A stretch of 64,000 nucleotides of DNA, from the NCBI GenBank assembly GCA_964540815.1, contig CAZIOH010000012.1, forward strand, positions 30,632 through 94,631, in the 5' to 3' direction. The DNA is from CAZIOH01 sp964540815 (GTDB lineage Bacteria > Myxococcota_A > Polyangia > Fen-1088). How positions within the stretch are numbered: the first letter of the stretch is position 1; each line of letters starts with the position of its first letter. The notes beneath the pieces were generated by a model. It was not told the origin of the DNA. It was given only the letters and a program-made list of their open reading frames with translations, and searched no databases. Of the stretch, positions 52,180 to 60,870 are shown one piece after another. The position numbers were made by a program, and so were the translations under genes.

Positions 52180-52887
52180 ATGATCACGATCGCGGTATTC
52201 AACGAAGCCACCGGCATCACCGACGCACAGGTGCAGGCGATGCTTCCGGCATTCACAATCCAATGGAATCGAGATCTCGCCCCGGCCTGGGGTATCGACG
52301 AGGTCAGATTCGAATTCACACCCAAGGGTCAGCCGCCCACCAGCGGGGCGTGGTGGCTCGTGTGGCTCGATGACTCGGACCAGGCCGACGCCCTGGCCTA
52401 CCACGACGTGACCGACGAGGGCTTGCCGCTCTCGAAGGTCTTCGTGAAGACGATCGTGGCGGACAACGCCTCGCTGTCGGTCGCCGCGACCCACGAACTG
52501 TGCGAGATGGCCGTCGATCCGACCATCAACCTGGCGGCCCAGGACCAGCGCGGTACCTTCTGGGCGTACGAATGCGCGGATCCGGTCGAGGATGAACGAT
52601 ACGGGTACAAGATCGGTGATGTGCTCGTCTCCGATTTCGTCCTTCCCGCCTGGTTCGGTTACAAGAGCTCCAAGGGCCCATTCGACTTCAGGAATCACTG
52701 CACCGATGCCTTCCAGATCCTTGCACAGGGATACGCACAGGAGTTCGGACAGTCTGGCTGGAGCCAGGTCAACGGCAGTCGCGTCACCAAGACCCGTGCG
52801 GCCAGCGCGCCGACGGGCTCACGCCGGGAACGCCGCCTCCGCGGGACCGCGCGCTGGAGCCGGAGCCGCAACCGGGCGCGCCTGTAG
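52180..52887 (+). CDS. Small protein with HELCEM..DP metalloprotease-like motif
   Basis: 235 residues from ATG 52180, with AGGAGG six bases upstream (ATG 52174 also possible). No signal peptide. The start MITIAVFNEATGITDAQVQA is followed by a segment with the motif ATHELCEMAVDP near residue 107. The HE-x2-E-M..DP arrangement recalls zinc-binding helices of metalloproteases with a non-standard third ligand. FWAYECADPVEDERYGY follows. A basic Arg-rich tail of about 35 residues ends the protein. I do not recognise a named family, so any protease role is only a hypothesis. Confidence 0.65.
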   Translation: MITIAVFNEATGITDAQVQAMLPAFTIQWNRDLAPAWGIDEVRFEFTPKGQPPTSGAWWLVWLDDSDQADALAYHDVTDEGLPLSKVFVKTIVADNASLSVAATHELCEMAVDPTINLAAQDQRGTFWAYECADPVEDERYGYKIGDVLVSDFVLPAWFGYKSSKGPFDFRNHCTDAFQILAQGYAQEFGQSGWSQVNGSRVTKTRAASAPTGSRRERRLRGTARWSRSRNRARL

Positions 52888-53198
52888 CGGGCGAGCGATC
52901 TCGGACGGGCCGCGACAGGAGGTCGACGGATCTGTCGACGCTACATTGGGGCGGTAACGTTTTCGCCTCCAGATCCCACCCGGTAGCACTTGCCCGAGTG
53001 CGCCGAACCCACCGGCCGCACGTGGGCCTGTCGGCCAGGCGCGCAGATTGTGCGCTCGGCACCTACCTCGGCGCAGCTTTGGCGCCTCCCGTCTGACCGA
53101 ACGGGCCCGAGCCCGAGCGAACTGAGCCCTGAGGAATGGGACTGAGCTGTGCACGGAGATTGCATTCCAGTGCCGGCCAGTCCACTTCAGGAGCCGCG
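52888..53198. other. Spacer before a small hypothetical gene
   Basis: 311 bases with no convincing gene on either strand; the antisense frames here have no ribosome site. Nothing else recognised. Confidence 0.5.
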
Positions 53199-53570
53199 AT
53201 GAGCCTATCGACCTTCGACACCGACCAGCCATTCACGCCATGCCCTGCCGAGGCCCCGGCCCCTCTGGCCGGCCGGGCCCATGGGAACAACAGCACTTCC
53301 CTGTCGCGCCTTCTCGGCGTCGTTCCAGGGATGCTGTCGAGCCTCGACACCCTGACGGCCGCCGGCCAGCACCACGTCATGAGCAAGATCGTCACCTTTC
53401 TCCAGGATCAAGCCACGCACGCAACCCACCGCGTGAGTCACGGGAACCAGCGCGCGTTCGCCGAGCTCTTGGGGCATCTGACGTGCGAGTCGGAGCGCTT
53501 GCTGCCCGACGTCCGCGCCTTCAGTCGGCGCGCCGAGGGCGTGGTAGCGCTGCTCGCCACCATCACGTAG
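53199..53570 (+). CDS. Hypothetical 123-residue protein
   Basis: Starts at ATG 53199 with CAGGAG five bases upstream. No signal peptide. The C-terminal two thirds are predicted helical (LLGVVPGMLSSLDTLTAAGQ, HHVMSKIVTFLQDQATHATH and FAELLGHLTCESERLLPDV). No known domain recognised. It lies 175 nt before the PAS/GAF histidine kinase on the same strand and could belong to the same unit. Confidence 0.55.
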   Translation: MSLSTFDTDQPFTPCPAEAPAPLAGRAHGNNSTSLSRLLGVVPGMLSSLDTLTAAGQHHVMSKIVTFLQDQATHATHRVSHGNQRAFAELLGHLTCESERLLPDVRAFSRRAEGVVALLATIT

Positions 53571-53745
53571 CCCGCCAAGCTGACTGCGGCACCCCTCGCG
53601 GTCACCCGTCCCGGCTTGCCGCTCGCACCGCTGAGCGGAAACCTCGCGGGCGCTCGAGCGAGCGCCTCCTCTTCACCGGCCGTGAGACCGAAGCGATACC
53701 CGGACCGGAATCCCGGTCCGAGGCACCAAAGCAGGGAGGCGAACC

Positions 53746-55833
53746 GTGAGCACCGACGAACGCTTTCTTCGATTGCTGTTCGACGGCGCGCCCGACGGCA
53801 TCTTCGTCGCGGACGCCGACGGCCGGTACACCGACGTGAACGCCGCTGGATGCCGCTTGCTCGGCTGTACGCGCGACGATCTGGTCGGCCGCTCCCTTTC
53901 CGACTTCGTCGCTCCGGCTGAGCTGGGCCGACAGGAGGCGCTCAAGCGGCGTCTCCTCGAGGGACGAGCGGAGGTGTCGGAATGGCGGCTGCGGCGCCGC
54001 GATGGAACTTACGTTCCAGTGGAGCTCAGCGCGGTGGCACTGCCCAATGGCAGTCTTCTGGGATTCGTCCGCGACATCACCGAGCGATTGGAGGCCGACG
54101 AAGCCCTTCGCTTCTCCGAGGCCAAGTTCTCGGGGATCGTCTCGATCTCTGCCGACGCCGTCGTGACCATCGACGACGCACAACGGATGACCTTCTTCAA
54201 CGAAGGCGCCGAGCGAATCTTCGGCCACTCGAAGGCCGACGTGCTCGGGTTGCCGCTCGAGGTTCTCATCCCCCAGCGCTTCCGAGCGACGCACCGACAG
54301 CACGTGCAGCGCTTCGCCGAAGGAGCGGACACGGCGCGCCTCATGGGAACCCGAAAGTCGGTGATCTGGGGGGTGCGCAAGAACGGCGACGAGTTCCCGC
54401 TGGATGCCTCCATCTCGAAGCTCGCGATCGGCGACAGGAGGCTGTTCACCGTCATGTTGCGCGACGTCTCCGAACGCAAGCGGAACGAAGACGAGCAGCG
54501 ATTGCTCGCCGAGGTTGGCCAGATCATCGCGGACGCTGGGCCAGATTATCGGCGCCTCTTGAGCGAGGTTGCCGATGCCGTCGTGCATGACATTGCCGAG
54601 TGCTGCAGCCTCGACATCGTCCAAGAAGGGGACGTCCTGCGCCTGCGAGTCGCGCATGCAGACCCAGCCAAGCTCGAGACTTGCGCCGCCCTCGAGCGAC
54701 GTCCGCTCCATGGAGGAAACCATCCCGTCCTCGGTGCACTGGGCACGACGGGCTCGCGTCTGGTGAGCGACGTGACACCCGAATATCTCGAGACGATCGC
54801 CGATGACTGTGAGCACCTGCGCCTCCTGCGTTCGCTCGACCTGGGATCGTTCGTCGTCGTGCCGCTGGTGGCCCGGGAAAAGGCCCTCGGGACGCTCATG
54901 ATCGGCTGCTCACGCAGGTCACGGCGATACGGCGCGGAGGACGTGGCGCGAGCGGAACGGCTGGCGGGCCGCATGGCGCTGGCGGTGGACAACGCTCGGC
55001 TCCACGAGGCTCTTGAACGGGCCCTCCAGGCGCGGGACAACGTGCTCGGTATCGTTGCCCACGACCTTCGCAGCCCTCTGAATGCCATCATGTTGAGCGC
55101 GGAGCTGATCGGCCGCAGATCGAGCGGGCTCGAGCCGCAGGACCGGCAGCCCATCGAAGGCATCCGCCGGGTCGCCGCGCGGATGGACCGGCTGGTTCAA
55201 GATCTCCTCGACGTGGCACGCGTGGAGGGGGGACGAGGGCTATCGATCCACCGAAGCCTGGTTCGGCCGCTGGCCATCCTCGCGGAGGTCATCGAGCAAC
55301 AGCAGGCGACGCTCCTGGAATCCAACCGAACGGTGACCGTCGAAGCTCAGGCGGTGACTCCAGCAATATGGGCGGACGGTGCGCGACTGGCTCAGGTCCT
55401 CGACAACCTCCTCGGCAATGCGATCAAGTTCTCGCGCCGGCACATCACGGTGGGCGTCGCTCCGACGGGCAGTGAGGTGCTGATCTGGGTCGCGGACGAC
55501 GGCGATGGCATATCTGAAAGCGACCGCCCCCACCTCTTCGACCGCTTCTGGCAGGCGGCGGCGATGGCTGACCGTCGGGGGGCAGGTCTTGGGCTATCGA
55601 TCGTCAAGGGAATCGTCGAAGCGCATGGGGGTCGAATCTGGGTCGAGAGCGAAGCTGGCTCGGGAACGACGTTCTATTTCACCCTCCCCGTGGAGCCCCA
55701 GGCGGAGTGCAAGCAAACTGCTCACCTGCGCGATCCGCCTCGGGGGTCAGGATCGCGGCTCTCGGGCGTTGGAGAGCTCGCGAGCAGCGGTGACCAGCCG
55801 TGTTCCCGGGACCCCGACTCAAGATCGCGTTGA
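53746..55833 (+). CDS. PAS-PAS-GAF hybrid-sensor histidine kinase
   Basis: 695-residue soluble sensor kinase. GTG 53746 with GGAGG six bases upstream. Two PAS domains at about 5-120 (LLFDGAPDGIFVADADGRYT) and 125-245 (ADAVVTIDDAQRMTFFNEGA), a GAF domain at about 255-425, HisKA with the phospho-His in IVAHDLRSPLNAIM near 445, and the ATPase with N box QVLDNLLGNAIKFS, G1 VADDGDGIS, F box LFDRFWQ and G2 GAGLGLSIVKGIVEAHGGRI. There is no membrane helix and no receiver domain. The C-terminal 40 residues are Ser/Gly/Arg-rich. No response regulator is adjacent. Confidence 0.95.
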   Translation: MSTDERFLRLLFDGAPDGIFVADADGRYTDVNAAGCRLLGCTRDDLVGRSLSDFVAPAELGRQEALKRRLLEGRAEVSEWRLRRRDGTYVPVELSAVALPNGSLLGFVRDITERLEADEALRFSEAKFSGIVSISADAVVTIDDAQRMTFFNEGAERIFGHSKADVLGLPLEVLIPQRFRATHRQHVQRFAEGADTARLMGTRKSVIWGVRKNGDEFPLDASISKLAIGDRRLFTVMLRDVSERKRNEDEQRLLAEVGQIIADAGPDYRRLLSEVADAVVHDIAECCSLDIVQEGDVLRLRVAHADPAKLETCAALERRPLHGGNHPVLGALGTTGSRLVSDVTPEYLETIADDCEHLRLLRSLDLGSFVVVPLVAREKALGTLMIGCSRRSRRYGAEDVARAERLAGRMALAVDNARLHEALERALQARDNVLGIVAHDLRSPLNAIMLSAELIGRRSSGLEPQDRQPIEGIRRVAARMDRLVQDLLDVARVEGGRGLSIHRSLVRPLAILAEVIEQQQATLLESNRTVTVEAQAVTPAIWADGARLAQVLDNLLGNAIKFSRRHITVGVAPTGSEVLIWVADDGDGISESDRPHLFDRFWQAAAMADRRGAGLGLSIVKGIVEAHGGRIWVESEAGSGTTFYFTLPVEPQAECKQTAHLRDPPRGSGSRLSGVGELASSGDQPCSRDPDSRSR

Positions 55834-55953
55834 GCCGGTCCGGTCCCGAAGCGCGTCGACCACCGATTGGCATTGAAGGCCCCGTCACCGTGGGGGCCGT
55901 CGGGTGGAGGCGGGCTCTCGGCTGGCCGGCACGAGGTGGCCTGCCCGCCCCGC

Positions 55954-56355
55954 TCATCGGCGCCGTGGCGGAGCGCTTTTGCCCACGCGCCCTGAGCTGC
56001 TCACGTTCAACGGCGGCTCCCGCGCAGCCGGGGTACCGTGCTTGCGATCCAGGTACTCGCCCAGGGCGTCGAGGCGGCGGCCGAAGAACGCGGCGAACTC
56101 GTCCACCCATCCGACGACGTCTTGCATGGGCCGCGGGTCGAGACGGTACATCCGCCGGCGACCTTCGCGACGGACCGAGACCAGATCCGCCTCCTCGAGC
56201 ACCCGCAGATGCTGCGAGATCGCCGCGAACGTCATGTGGAACGGTTCGGCCAGATCGCTCGCCGACCGCTCGCCCGCCTTGAGCGTCACCAGGATCGCGC
56301 GCCGCGCCGGATGCGCGATCGCGTGAAAGACGTCATTCTCTTGGATGGGACGCAT
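55954..56355 (-). CDS. ArsR-family transcriptional regulator
   Basis: 133-residue winged-helix repressor. The start ATG 56355 overlaps the SRPBCC gene by 23 nt. DNA-binding fold: VFHAIAHPARRAILVTLKAG, SASDLAEPFHMTFAAISQHL and RVLEEADLVSVRREGRRRMY. The usual CxC metal site is absent, as in ArsR regulators paired with SRPBCC genes. The operon order DHFR-like, SRPBCC, ArsR is a known type. It probably binds the palindrome in the operon promoter. Confidence 0.9.
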   Translation of the reverse strand: MRPIQENDVFHAIAHPARRAILVTLKAGERSASDLAEPFHMTFAAISQHLRVLEEADLVSVRREGRRRMYRLDPRPMQDVVGWVDEFAAFFGRRLDALGEYLDRKHGTPAAREPPLNVSSSGRVGKSAPPRRR

Positions 56356-56872
56356 GCCCGGCCCACTCAGGATAGTCGGCTGCCACCTCACCGAAGCGCT
56401 GCAACCAATCGGGCGGCGAGCGCCCGCCGAGCTGTGCCTCCAGCCGGTCCAGGAAGGTGTGCAGACCGGGCAGGAACCCGCGCGAGGTCTGCAGCGTGAT
56501 GCGCCGGCAGACCACCAGGACGCGCGTCGAGTCGCCCTCGGGCGTCAGCTCGTACCGGAAGATCGCGCGCTCGCCGCGAGGCATCTCCGGCACCGGGGCG
56601 ACGTTCCACTCGTATTCCAGCAAGCGAGGCGGCTCCCACGCTCGGATCGTTCCGGTCGAGCGATAGCGAGGGGGGCCCGACACCATCTCGATGCGGCCCC
56701 CGGCGCGCCCTTCGATCGCCACGTCGGTGCACATGAGCCACTCGCGCACGCCGTCAGGCGTGGCGATTGCATCCCACACGCGCTCGATCGCGTGTCGATA
56801 GACGCGCCGGAAGGTGAGCGTCGCGTGCTCGCCATCCTCGTCCTCGACGAGAATGCCCCTAGCAGGCTGCAT
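56333..56872 (-). CDS. SRPBCC (AHSA1-like) protein
   Basis: 179-residue protein of the START/AHSA1 fold, a hydrophobic-ligand-binding barrel. Motifs: FRRVYRHAIERVWDAIATPD, VREWLMCTDVAIEGRAGGRI and LLEYEWNV, with RFGEVAADYPEWAGHA at the end. ATG 56872 overlaps the DHFR-like stop by 14 nt. Members often sit beside ArsR regulators; the ligand is unknown. Confidence 0.9.
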   Translation of the reverse strand: MQPARGILVEDEDGEHATLTFRRVYRHAIERVWDAIATPDGVREWLMCTDVAIEGRAGGRIEMVSGPPRYRSTGTIRAWEPPRLLEYEWNVAPVPEMPRGERAIFRYELTPEGDSTRVLVVCRRITLQTSRGFLPGLHTFLDRLEAQLGGRSPPDWLQRFGEVAADYPEWAGHASHPRE

Positions 56873-57410
56873 AGGTGACCACGACGCGGCCACAGCGGAA
56901 GGCGCGCTGATCGAGCAGCTGCAGCGCCCGCCCTCTCGTGAACACGGTGCGCCCGGCGCCAAGCGCCACCGGCAGGACGACGAACTGGTACTCGTCGACC
57001 AGCCCCGCCTCGCCCAGCTGAGCGGCGACCTTCCCGCTGCCCAGGATCGCGATCCCTGGTCCGTCGCCTGCCTTGAGATCGCGCACGGCCTGGACCAGCT
57101 CTCCCTTCAAGAGCTGGGTGTTGTTCCACGCCGGTTGAATCGTCTTCGAGACGACGTACTTCCTGGCCGCGTTCATCCCCCTGGCCACCTCGGGCATCCG
57201 TTCCGCCGCCGCCGGCGTGGGCCAGAAGGCCACCATCTCCTGGTAGGTCTTGCGTCCGAAGAGCAGCTCGCCGCCCCCGCTGGCATTGCCGCTGACCCAA
57301 GCGCTGAAATCCGCGTCCTGCGGCAGGGCATACGCCCAGTCCATGGTGCCGTGGCCATCGGTGAAGTACCCGTCGACGGAGATCGACTCGAACACGCGCA
57401 GCTTCTTCAT
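56859..57410 (-). CDS. Dihydrofolate-reductase-family protein (RibD C-terminal type)
   Basis: 183-residue NADPH-reductase-fold protein of the YwjB/RibD C-terminal family, not a canonical folate enzyme. Motifs: FESISVDGYFTDGHGTMDWA, ELLFGRKTYQEMVAFWP, IAILGSGKVAAQLGEAGLVD, EYQFVVLPVALGAGRTVF. Starts at ATG 57410 with GGGAG six bases upstream. First gene of the three-gene operon with a promoter/operator at 57433-57461. Confidence 0.9.
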   Translation of the reverse strand: MKKLRVFESISVDGYFTDGHGTMDWAYALPQDADFSAWVSGNASGGGELLFGRKTYQEMVAFWPTPAAAERMPEVARGMNAARKYVVSKTIQPAWNNTQLLKGELVQAVRDLKAGDGPGIAILGSGKVAAQLGEAGLVDEYQFVVLPVALGAGRTVFTRGRALQLLDQRAFRCGRVVVTYAAC

Positions 57411-57432
57411 TGGTGTCTCCCTTCGAGAGGTG

Positions 57433-57461
57433 ACACTATTAAGTTATATCTTAATCGTCAA
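57433..57461 (-). promoter_or_regulatory. Promoter with palindromic operator for the DHFR-like/ArsR operon
   Basis: On the minus strand: -35 TTGACG (57461-57456), 17-nt spacer, -10 TAGTGT (57438-57433). The spacer contains the perfect palindrome ATTAAG-ATATAA-CTTAAT (57455-57438), AT-rich in a GC-rich region. It overlaps the promoter exactly where an ArsR repressor would block RNA polymerase, so autoregulation is likely. Confidence 0.75.
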
Positions 57462-57628
57462 GAGCAGAGGCATGGTCTATGGCTCCGACGACGCGCGCCG
57501 ATCTTGAAAGCTGAGACCAGAGCTCGGACCACCTCGGAAAACTGAGTGCATGCGATGGGCTTGCCCCGGGAGAGTCTGTGAGAAGCGCACCGCTTCCGCC
57601 GGCATTGCCATTGCACGCGGACCATGGG

Positions 57629-58837
57629 ATGTCCGTCCTGCGGAAGCTGGGGCCGTTGCCGGTTCCAGAGGTTTCAGCTGGGTTGAAATGGTTCGTCCTC
57701 GCGACCGTCGCCGCCGCCTTCGACGGAGGCTGTAGCCCCGACGTGGCTGGGAAAGCCGCCCTCGTCGGGGCGATGAACCTAGGTGGGGCAAATGGCACTC
57801 GCGCCGGCGAACTCGCCGATGGTGGTACAGCGGGGGCGGGGGCGGCCGCGGGCGGCGCCCCCGGCACTTGTTCCAGCCAGGGCTGTCCGGCATCCCAGGT
57901 CTGCGGGTACGAAGCAGACCGCGCGTGCTCCATCCAGGCGCACTGCATTCCCCGCGCATTCTGCAACGATGTCGCCGTGGCCTGCGGATGTGATGGCGGC
58001 GTCGTGCTGGTCGGCTGCGGCGTGGCGACGAGGCCGTTCACGGGGATCGGTCCCTGCTCGGGGGACGCGGGCACCGCGAGCGGCACATCGAACACCGCCA
58101 CCGCCGTGAGCGTCAGCCAGTTGGTCGGCAAAGAAGTGTTGTCTTGCCCTGACGGATACGTTCACCCCAATGTCTGCTGCCAGGGCGCCCCATACCAGAA
58201 GACCACCTGCGCAGAGGATCTGGCGCATCCGTTCGACGGTTGCGGACCGGAGCAGGGCGCCTTTCCCGATCCCAACGCCTGTTGTTCGCTCGACAAGAAG
58301 ACAAGCTGTATCGAACCTTCCGGCGCCGGGGCGACCGGCTACTCTGGGCAACGATCGAGCTGCCAGAATCCCTGCGCGCCCGGGGCCTATGCGCCCCCAC
58401 CTCTTCTCGATGGCTCTCTCTGCGCCTTCGGGACTGGGATGTCCGTCGAGCCCAAGGAACCACCATGCTCGCTCTGCACCGGCCCCGTCCAATGGTGTAG
58501 CACCCCATGTCCAGCGGGTTGGTCTCCTCCTGACCGAGGCCAGGTCGACTCTTGCTGCCAGTCGGACTCGAGCGGTGAGCGCTTCTGCTTTTCCCAGGCC
58601 GGGCATATCGACGGCGATCTCCACTCCGGAGGGGTCTTTGCGAACGATTCCGGCTGCCGAGGTGAACAGTTCCTCGGTGACGGCAACAGCTACGTGGTGA
58701 CCTGTGACTTCAAGGGTTCGAGCACGTGCGACTGCTCGTTCAATGACGTCGTCGTGCAGACGTTCCCTTCCACCCGGATCGACAAGGCCGGGACGGACCC
58801 GTGCGGCATCAGTCTGTGTGGGTTTCCGCCGTTGTGA
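57629..58837 (+). CDS. Cys-rich secreted protein
   Basis: 402 residues from ATG 57629 (GTG 57578 also in frame). The hydrophobic N terminus (LKWFVLATVAAAFDGGC) is a probable signal peptide, with a poor lipobox. A Gly/Ala-rich linker is followed by more than 30 cysteines in irregular spacing (CSSQGCPASQVCGYEADRAC, CCQGAPYQKTTC, NACCSLDKKTSC, CSLCTGPVQWCSTPC, STCDCSFND). These suggest disulfide-rich extracellular modules. It resembles the Cys-rich protein at 4827 in style but not in clear repeat units. Function unknown. Confidence 0.75.
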   Translation: MSVLRKLGPLPVPEVSAGLKWFVLATVAAAFDGGCSPDVAGKAALVGAMNLGGANGTRAGELADGGTAGAGAAAGGAPGTCSSQGCPASQVCGYEADRACSIQAHCIPRAFCNDVAVACGCDGGVVLVGCGVATRPFTGIGPCSGDAGTASGTSNTATAVSVSQLVGKEVLSCPDGYVHPNVCCQGAPYQKTTCAEDLAHPFDGCGPEQGAFPDPNACCSLDKKTSCIEPSGAGATGYSGQRSSCQNPCAPGAYAPPPLLDGSLCAFGTGMSVEPKEPPCSLCTGPVQWCSTPCPAGWSPPDRGQVDSCCQSDSSGERFCFSQAGHIDGDLHSGGVFANDSGCRGEQFLGDGNSYVVTCDFKGSSTCDCSFNDVVVQTFPSTRIDKAGTDPCGISLCGFPPL

Positions 58838-58985
58838 CGCGGGAGGGACATCCTCTTTGGCGGTAGGACCACACGCCAAGGAGAATTTCGGCCCAATCGC
58901 GCCCTGGCCCGGTGGGGAGAGCTGCTGAAGAGGCAGCGGACAACTCGGGCGTCGGCGGCGGTGTCGAAATCGTGTGGCGCAGCGG

Positions 58986-60248
58986 ATGTCGACTGGATCG
59001 CGACATTGGCCTGCAGGAAGGGGGGCTCGGACTCGGGAGCTCGTGGCGCTTGGCGCTTCGATTCTTCTGCACTTCCTGGGAGCCGCCGGGTTGCGGTGGC
59101 TGCTCGGCGGAGCACTTCATCCGCCTGCCCCGGTTTCGGAGGTCGAGATCGAGGTCACCCTGGTCGAGCCGGCGGTGGTTGACGAACCTGTGGCGGCGTC
59201 GATCGCTGACAGACCGTCAGCGCCCGTGCCCCAAGGCGACCCTCGCTGGAAAGCGCCCGGCGCCGCACGAGGTGACACCGATTCACCCAGTCCCCGAGGC
59301 GATTTGAGCGTGGGCCCAAGTCAAGGCGCTCACCAACGCCCAGCGGTCAGTCTCGGTGCACCGCGCCGCTCTGGTGAGTCAAGCCCTCCTGCGGTGGACA
59401 CCTCAAAACCGGCCATGGATGGACACCTGAAAACCGGCCACCAGTCTATCGACCTCTCGTTCGAGGGACTCGCCATCGACGCCAAGCTGCGTGCGCTCCC
59501 GTTTGCGCGTGGGGATCCGTTGCTCTATCCGTCACCCGTGCGAGCCAGCCGGCGGCGCCCCATGAACGAGCTCATGGCGCAGAGCGTGCGCCAAACCGAC
59601 GCCGAGGAGAATGTGCGGCGCGGTCGCGCGCATCCGCTGCTGTTCGACTACCTGCGCGCCGCTCGCACGCGCCTCGAGCCCGAGGCCATCCGGCTGGCCG
59701 AGGCCTTGCCCCTTGGACCGCTGCTGAGCGTACAAGGATGGGGGCGTGGGTACCTGGGGCGGCTGGCCGAGCTCGGGCCCAAGGCATCCGGCCGGGAATC
59801 GGTCGATTCGAGCATCAGCGGTCCAATCGGCGGAGAACGGCGGCCCGATCTCGTCCCCGCGTACGACGAGGCAGCGCGGCAGGCGACCCTGGGTGCCGAG
59901 CAGAGGACCGCCGAGATTTGCTTGGGTGTGGCCCCGGATCGGCCTGTGGTGGTCACGCTCCGCCGATCCTCGGGGCACACGGCCCTGGACCAACTGGCGA
60001 TCGATTCCTTCCAGAGGGCCGCTGTCGCGCGCCCCGTCGCCGTCGACGTGCGCCCCGGTCTGGCCTGCTACCACGTCCGGATCAGCGCATTCAGAGCGCC
60101 CCCGCTGCCAGCGCTCAGCTTTGGAATCAAGAACGGCCGGCCAGACGTCGTCTATCCACTGAAGCGCCTGACCAAGGTGACGGTGGATCTGGTCAGCGTC
60201 GACCACGGTGACAGCAACGGGTCTGGCCGCCTGCTGCGCGCGCGTTGA
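58986..60248 (+). CDS. TonB-like envelope protein
   Basis: 420 residues from ATG 58986 (GTG 58974 possible). A single N-terminal membrane helix (LVALGASILLHFLGAAGLRWLL) is followed by VSEVEIEVTLVEP, the usual pattern after the anchor of TonB-type proteins. Then come a Pro/Ser-rich spacer and a C-terminal domain with VVVTLRRSSGHTALDQLAID, SFQRAAVARPVAVDVRPGLA, similar in layout to TonB C-terminal domains. No ExbB/ExbD genes are nearby. It could energise outer-membrane receptors, by family inference only. Confidence 0.65.
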   Translation: MSTGSRHWPAGRGARTRELVALGASILLHFLGAAGLRWLLGGALHPPAPVSEVEIEVTLVEPAVVDEPVAASIADRPSAPVPQGDPRWKAPGAARGDTDSPSPRGDLSVGPSQGAHQRPAVSLGAPRRSGESSPPAVDTSKPAMDGHLKTGHQSIDLSFEGLAIDAKLRALPFARGDPLLYPSPVRASRRRPMNELMAQSVRQTDAEENVRRGRAHPLLFDYLRAARTRLEPEAIRLAEALPLGPLLSVQGWGRGYLGRLAELGPKASGRESVDSSISGPIGGERRPDLVPAYDEAARQATLGAEQRTAEICLGVAPDRPVVVTLRRSSGHTALDQLAIDSFQRAAVARPVAVDVRPGLACYHVRISAFRAPPLPALSFGIKNGRPDVVYPLKRLTKVTVDLVSVDHGDSNGSGRLLRAR

Positions 60249-60443
60249 CAGGACGATAGCGAGGGCAGGATCCAGGACCTACTGGCGCAGTCTCGGTCCG
60301 GACAACTCGACCCATTCGGGCTTTGTCGTCACCGACACGTCGGACAGCACCGGCAGCGGCATCCGCTTCCGCAAGCAGGGCGACAGCGCGGGCACCCATT
60401 CGATCGAGGAGCCCTCGGGGGCTTGCTGACCCAGTGGCGGCGG

Positions 60444-60755
60444 TCACCGGCTGTTTTCGCGGTGCGCCCGAACAGGAACCGGCGTTGAACCCGTTGAAAC
60501 GGCCCGGTACCGAAGCGCGTCGACCAGCAATCCGAACGCCGGCGATGCATGGTGGCGACTCGGATAGTAAAGATGGAAGCCCGGGAAGGGCGCGCACCAA
60601 TCATCGAGCACCCGCTTCAGCTCGCCCTTGGCGACGTAGGGGCGCGCGAGATCCTCCGGGACGAACCCCAGTCCCATGCCGGCGCGAGCGGCGTTGAGCG
60701 CCTCATCGACGCCATTGACGACGAGCTGACCTTCGTTGAAGACGGCTGCGCGCAT
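60444..60755 (-). pseudogene. Chimeric remnant: alcohol dehydrogenase start fused to LysR C terminus
   Basis: 103-codon frame on the minus strand. The first six residues MRAAVF match the usual start of zinc alcohol dehydrogenases. From NEGQLVVNGVDEALNAAR onward it is the C-terminal effector domain of a LysR regulator (GMGLGFVPEDLARPYVAKGE, VLDDWCAPFPGFHLYYPSRH). A LysR N terminus fused to an alcohol dehydrogenase C terminus starts at 60871 on the other strand, so the two look like reciprocal products of an inversion. The fragment is unlikely to be a working regulator because it has no DNA-binding domain. Confidence 0.75.
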
Positions 60756-60870
60756 GGGTGCGGCTCCTTGAGGTCGGAACGGCCGATCGCCGCCCAGCCA
60801 ACTCGTAACAACGATCCTGGCCGTCGATTAGGCTGTAAAGTGTGCATGCACCTATGAGTGGGAGTCATGA

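Noticed and set aside
60208..60429. 73-codon plus-strand frame after the TonB-like gene
   Set aside because: No ribosome site and no recognisable domain; it overlaps the end of the upstream gene. The C-terminal part looks somewhat protein-like but is too short to support.
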